Positions 61,756 through 64,000 of a DNA stretch of 64,000 nucleotides are shown in pieces; positions within the stretch are counted from its first letter, which is position 1, and each line of letters opens with the position of its first letter. The notes beneath the pieces are model-generated. The model was not told where the DNA came from. It worked only from the letters and a program-made list of their open reading frames with translations, and made no database searches. Made by a program: the position numbers and the translations under genes. The stretch is from Pirellulimonas nuda (GTDB lineage: Bacteria; Planctomycetota; Planctomycetia; Pirellulales; Lacipirellulaceae). The stretch covers positions 1,736,001-1,800,000 of the forward strand of contig NZ_CP036291.1 in assembly GCF_007750855.1 (NCBI RefSeq). The letters run 5' to 3'.

Positions 61756-62781
61756 ATGCTACAAGTCATCCGCCACTTCCTGTCGCTCATCCGCTTCAGC
61801 CACACGGTGTTTGCGTTGCCGTTTGCGCTCATGAGTGCCGTGATGGCGTGGTGGCTGCGGGCGTGGGAGGACACAGGCATCGTTGTCGGAACTCCGATAC
61901 CGGGCAAAGTGTTCGGCATTTCTGCATTCGGAGGTCATAGTCTTGGTCATATTGCCGGCGGCGCCCGTGTGCTGCCGAACCCGCTTGAAAACATCGCAGA
62001 CGCCATCCGCTGGCAAGAGCTCCTCGGCATCCTCCTCTGTATGGTCTTCGCCCGCAGCACCGCGATGGCGTTTAACCGGCTCGTAGACCGACGGATCGAC
62101 GGCGCCAACCCGCGCACGGTGAAGCGGCATCTGCCGGCGGGGATTCTGACGGTTGGGCAGGTGGCTAGTTTTGCGGTGGTCAGCGCCGCGTTGTTCATCG
62201 CCAGCACGCTGCTGTTCCGACCGAACCGGTTGCCGTTGTACCTCAGTGCGCCGGTGCTGCTGGTGTTGCTGGGGTACAGTTACGCCAAGCGGTTTACGGC
62301 GCTGGCGCACGTCTGGCTCGGGCTTGCGCTCGCGCTGGCGCCGGTGGCGGCGTGGATCGCCATCCGGGGTGAAGCAGTCATGACGAACCCTCTCGACCTA
62401 CTGCCGGCCCTCGTGCTGGGCGCCGCGGTGCTGTTCTGGGTGACTGGATTTGACGTGATTTATGCCTGCCAGGACGCCGAATTTGACCGTGCCGCCGGCC
62501 TGCACAGCATCCCCGCCAAACTGGGCGTCCGCGGCGCCCTGCGACTTGCCGCCGCGTGCCATGTGCTGACGGTGCTGGCCCTGGCGGCGCTCCCCCTGGT
62601 CTACCCCCCGCTGGGTTGGCTCTACTGGACGGCCGTCGGCGGCGTCGCACTGCTGCTGGCGTACGAGCACGCCATCGTCCGCCCCAACGACCTCGACCGC
62701 GTAAATGTCGCCTTTTTCAACGTCAACGCAGTGATCAGCCTGGGGCTGCTTGCGGTTGTGTGCGTAGATTTGCTGATCTGA
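61756..62781 (+). CDS. mqnP: Menaquinone prenyltransferase MqnP (UbiA superfamily)
   Basis: MqnP prenylates 1,4-dihydroxy-6-naphthoate in the futalosine pathway. The 341-residue UbiA protein has about eight membrane helices, the first Asp-rich motif NRLVDRRIDGANPRT and the second YACQDAEFDRAAGL. ATG 61756 (MLQVIRHFLSL) is used; nine codons upstream (MPSPLRGSR) belong to a repeat. A stretch of about 45 residues (TGIVVGTPIPG... to near AIRWQ) is inserted in the first loop and has lower GC content than its surroundings. Confidence 0.9.
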   Translation: MLQVIRHFLSLIRFSHTVFALPFALMSAVMAWWLRAWEDTGIVVGTPIPGKVFGISAFGGHSLGHIAGGARVLPNPLENIADAIRWQELLGILLCMVFARSTAMAFNRLVDRRIDGANPRTVKRHLPAGILTVGQVASFAVVSAALFIASTLLFRPNRLPLYLSAPVLLVLLGYSYAKRFTALAHVWLGLALALAPVAAWIAIRGEAVMTNPLDLLPALVLGAAVLFWVTGFDVIYACQDAEFDRAAGLHSIPAKLGVRGALRLAAACHVLTVLALAALPLVYPPLGWLYWTAVGGVALLLAYEHAIVRPNDLDRVNVAFFNVNAVISLGLLAVVCVDLLI

Positions 62782-62785
62782 AAAA

Positions 62786-62846
62786 CTCTCGCTGAGACGC
62801 AGAGATAAATAGTTCGTTCCTCCGCGTCTCTGCGCCTCCGCGAAAG
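62786..62846. repeat. Palindromic repeat (CTCTGCGTCTCTGCGCC family), degenerate copy
   Basis: The segment CTCTCGCTGAGACGCAGAG and the later CTCCGCGTCTCTGCGCCTCC form an imperfect stem. It matches the 59144-59210 family and sits between mqnP and mqnE. Confidence 0.65.
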
Positions 62847-62868
62847 ACCAACTTTGCCTCACCAAAAA

Positions 62869-64000
<1,132 letters not shown>

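Overview
The window is high-GC DNA from a Gram-negative bacterium, most likely a planctomycete of the Pirellulales/Lacipirellulaceae type. The indications are a PEP-CTERM/dockerin-type exported protein, a BBP7-like outer-membrane barrel, VIT/VWA and other VWA envelope proteins, several planctomycete-style lipoproteins, a futalosine-type menaquinone cluster, a SecD-SecF fusion, and rare Shine-Dalgarno sites. No rRNA, tRNA or CRISPR array was found. Most genes are housekeeping genes in short operons, separated by many long-armed palindromic intergenic repeats of several unrelated families.

Layout. 0.1-1.9 kb: a lipoprotein gene whose stop codon appears to have been hit by an IS630-family element, then a long hairpin. 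1.9-6.2 kb: VIT/VWA protein, lipoprotein, soluble histidine kinase. 6.4-14.2 kb: nadD, priA, a c-type-heme sensor kinase, rnhA, recG. 14.3-16.4 kb: a small membrane-protein gene between two 52-bp direct repeats beside enolase. 16.7-21.8 kb: a four-gene minus-strand operon with a WXG100-like protein, two small helical proteins and an FtsK/EccC-type membrane ATPase, which looks like a minimal type VII-like secretion system. 21.9-25.4 kb: a fused acyl-AMP ligase, acyl carrier protein and alpha-oxoamine synthase. 25.7-30.3 kb: BBP7-like barrel, TraB-like protein, a 32-residue basic protein, a FabZ-like dehydratase, trmB. 30.4-37.8 kb: a multi-PAS/GAF kinase with two FixJ-type regulators, followed by an alpha-toroid protein, a chorismate-lyase-like protein and a flavin-dependent halogenase-like protein.

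37.9-48.2 kb: DUF3311 plus Na+/solute symporter, GT4 glycosyltransferase, exported cyclophilin with dockerin-like and PEP-CTERM parts, xylose isomerase, GT4 and heptosyltransferase for surface glycans, a two-gene lipoprotein operon, and an ECF sigma factor. 48.5-57.4 kb: yajC-secDF, a LysM protein, a tiny membrane protein, a hydrolase-like protein lacking its nucleophile, a VWA protein and a putative zinc protein. 57.6-64 kb: glycyl-tRNA synthetase, ComB-like phosphatase, then ubiE/menG, ubiX, mqnP and mqnE (cut by the window end), which carry out steps of menaquinone synthesis.

The best candidates for undescribed biology are the minimal WXG100/FtsK operon, the toroid/chorismate-lyase/halogenase locus, the FAAL-ACP-oxoamine synthase fusion, and the palindromic repeats, some of which have moved into coding sequence. 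Functions are read from motifs by eye; no database search was run.
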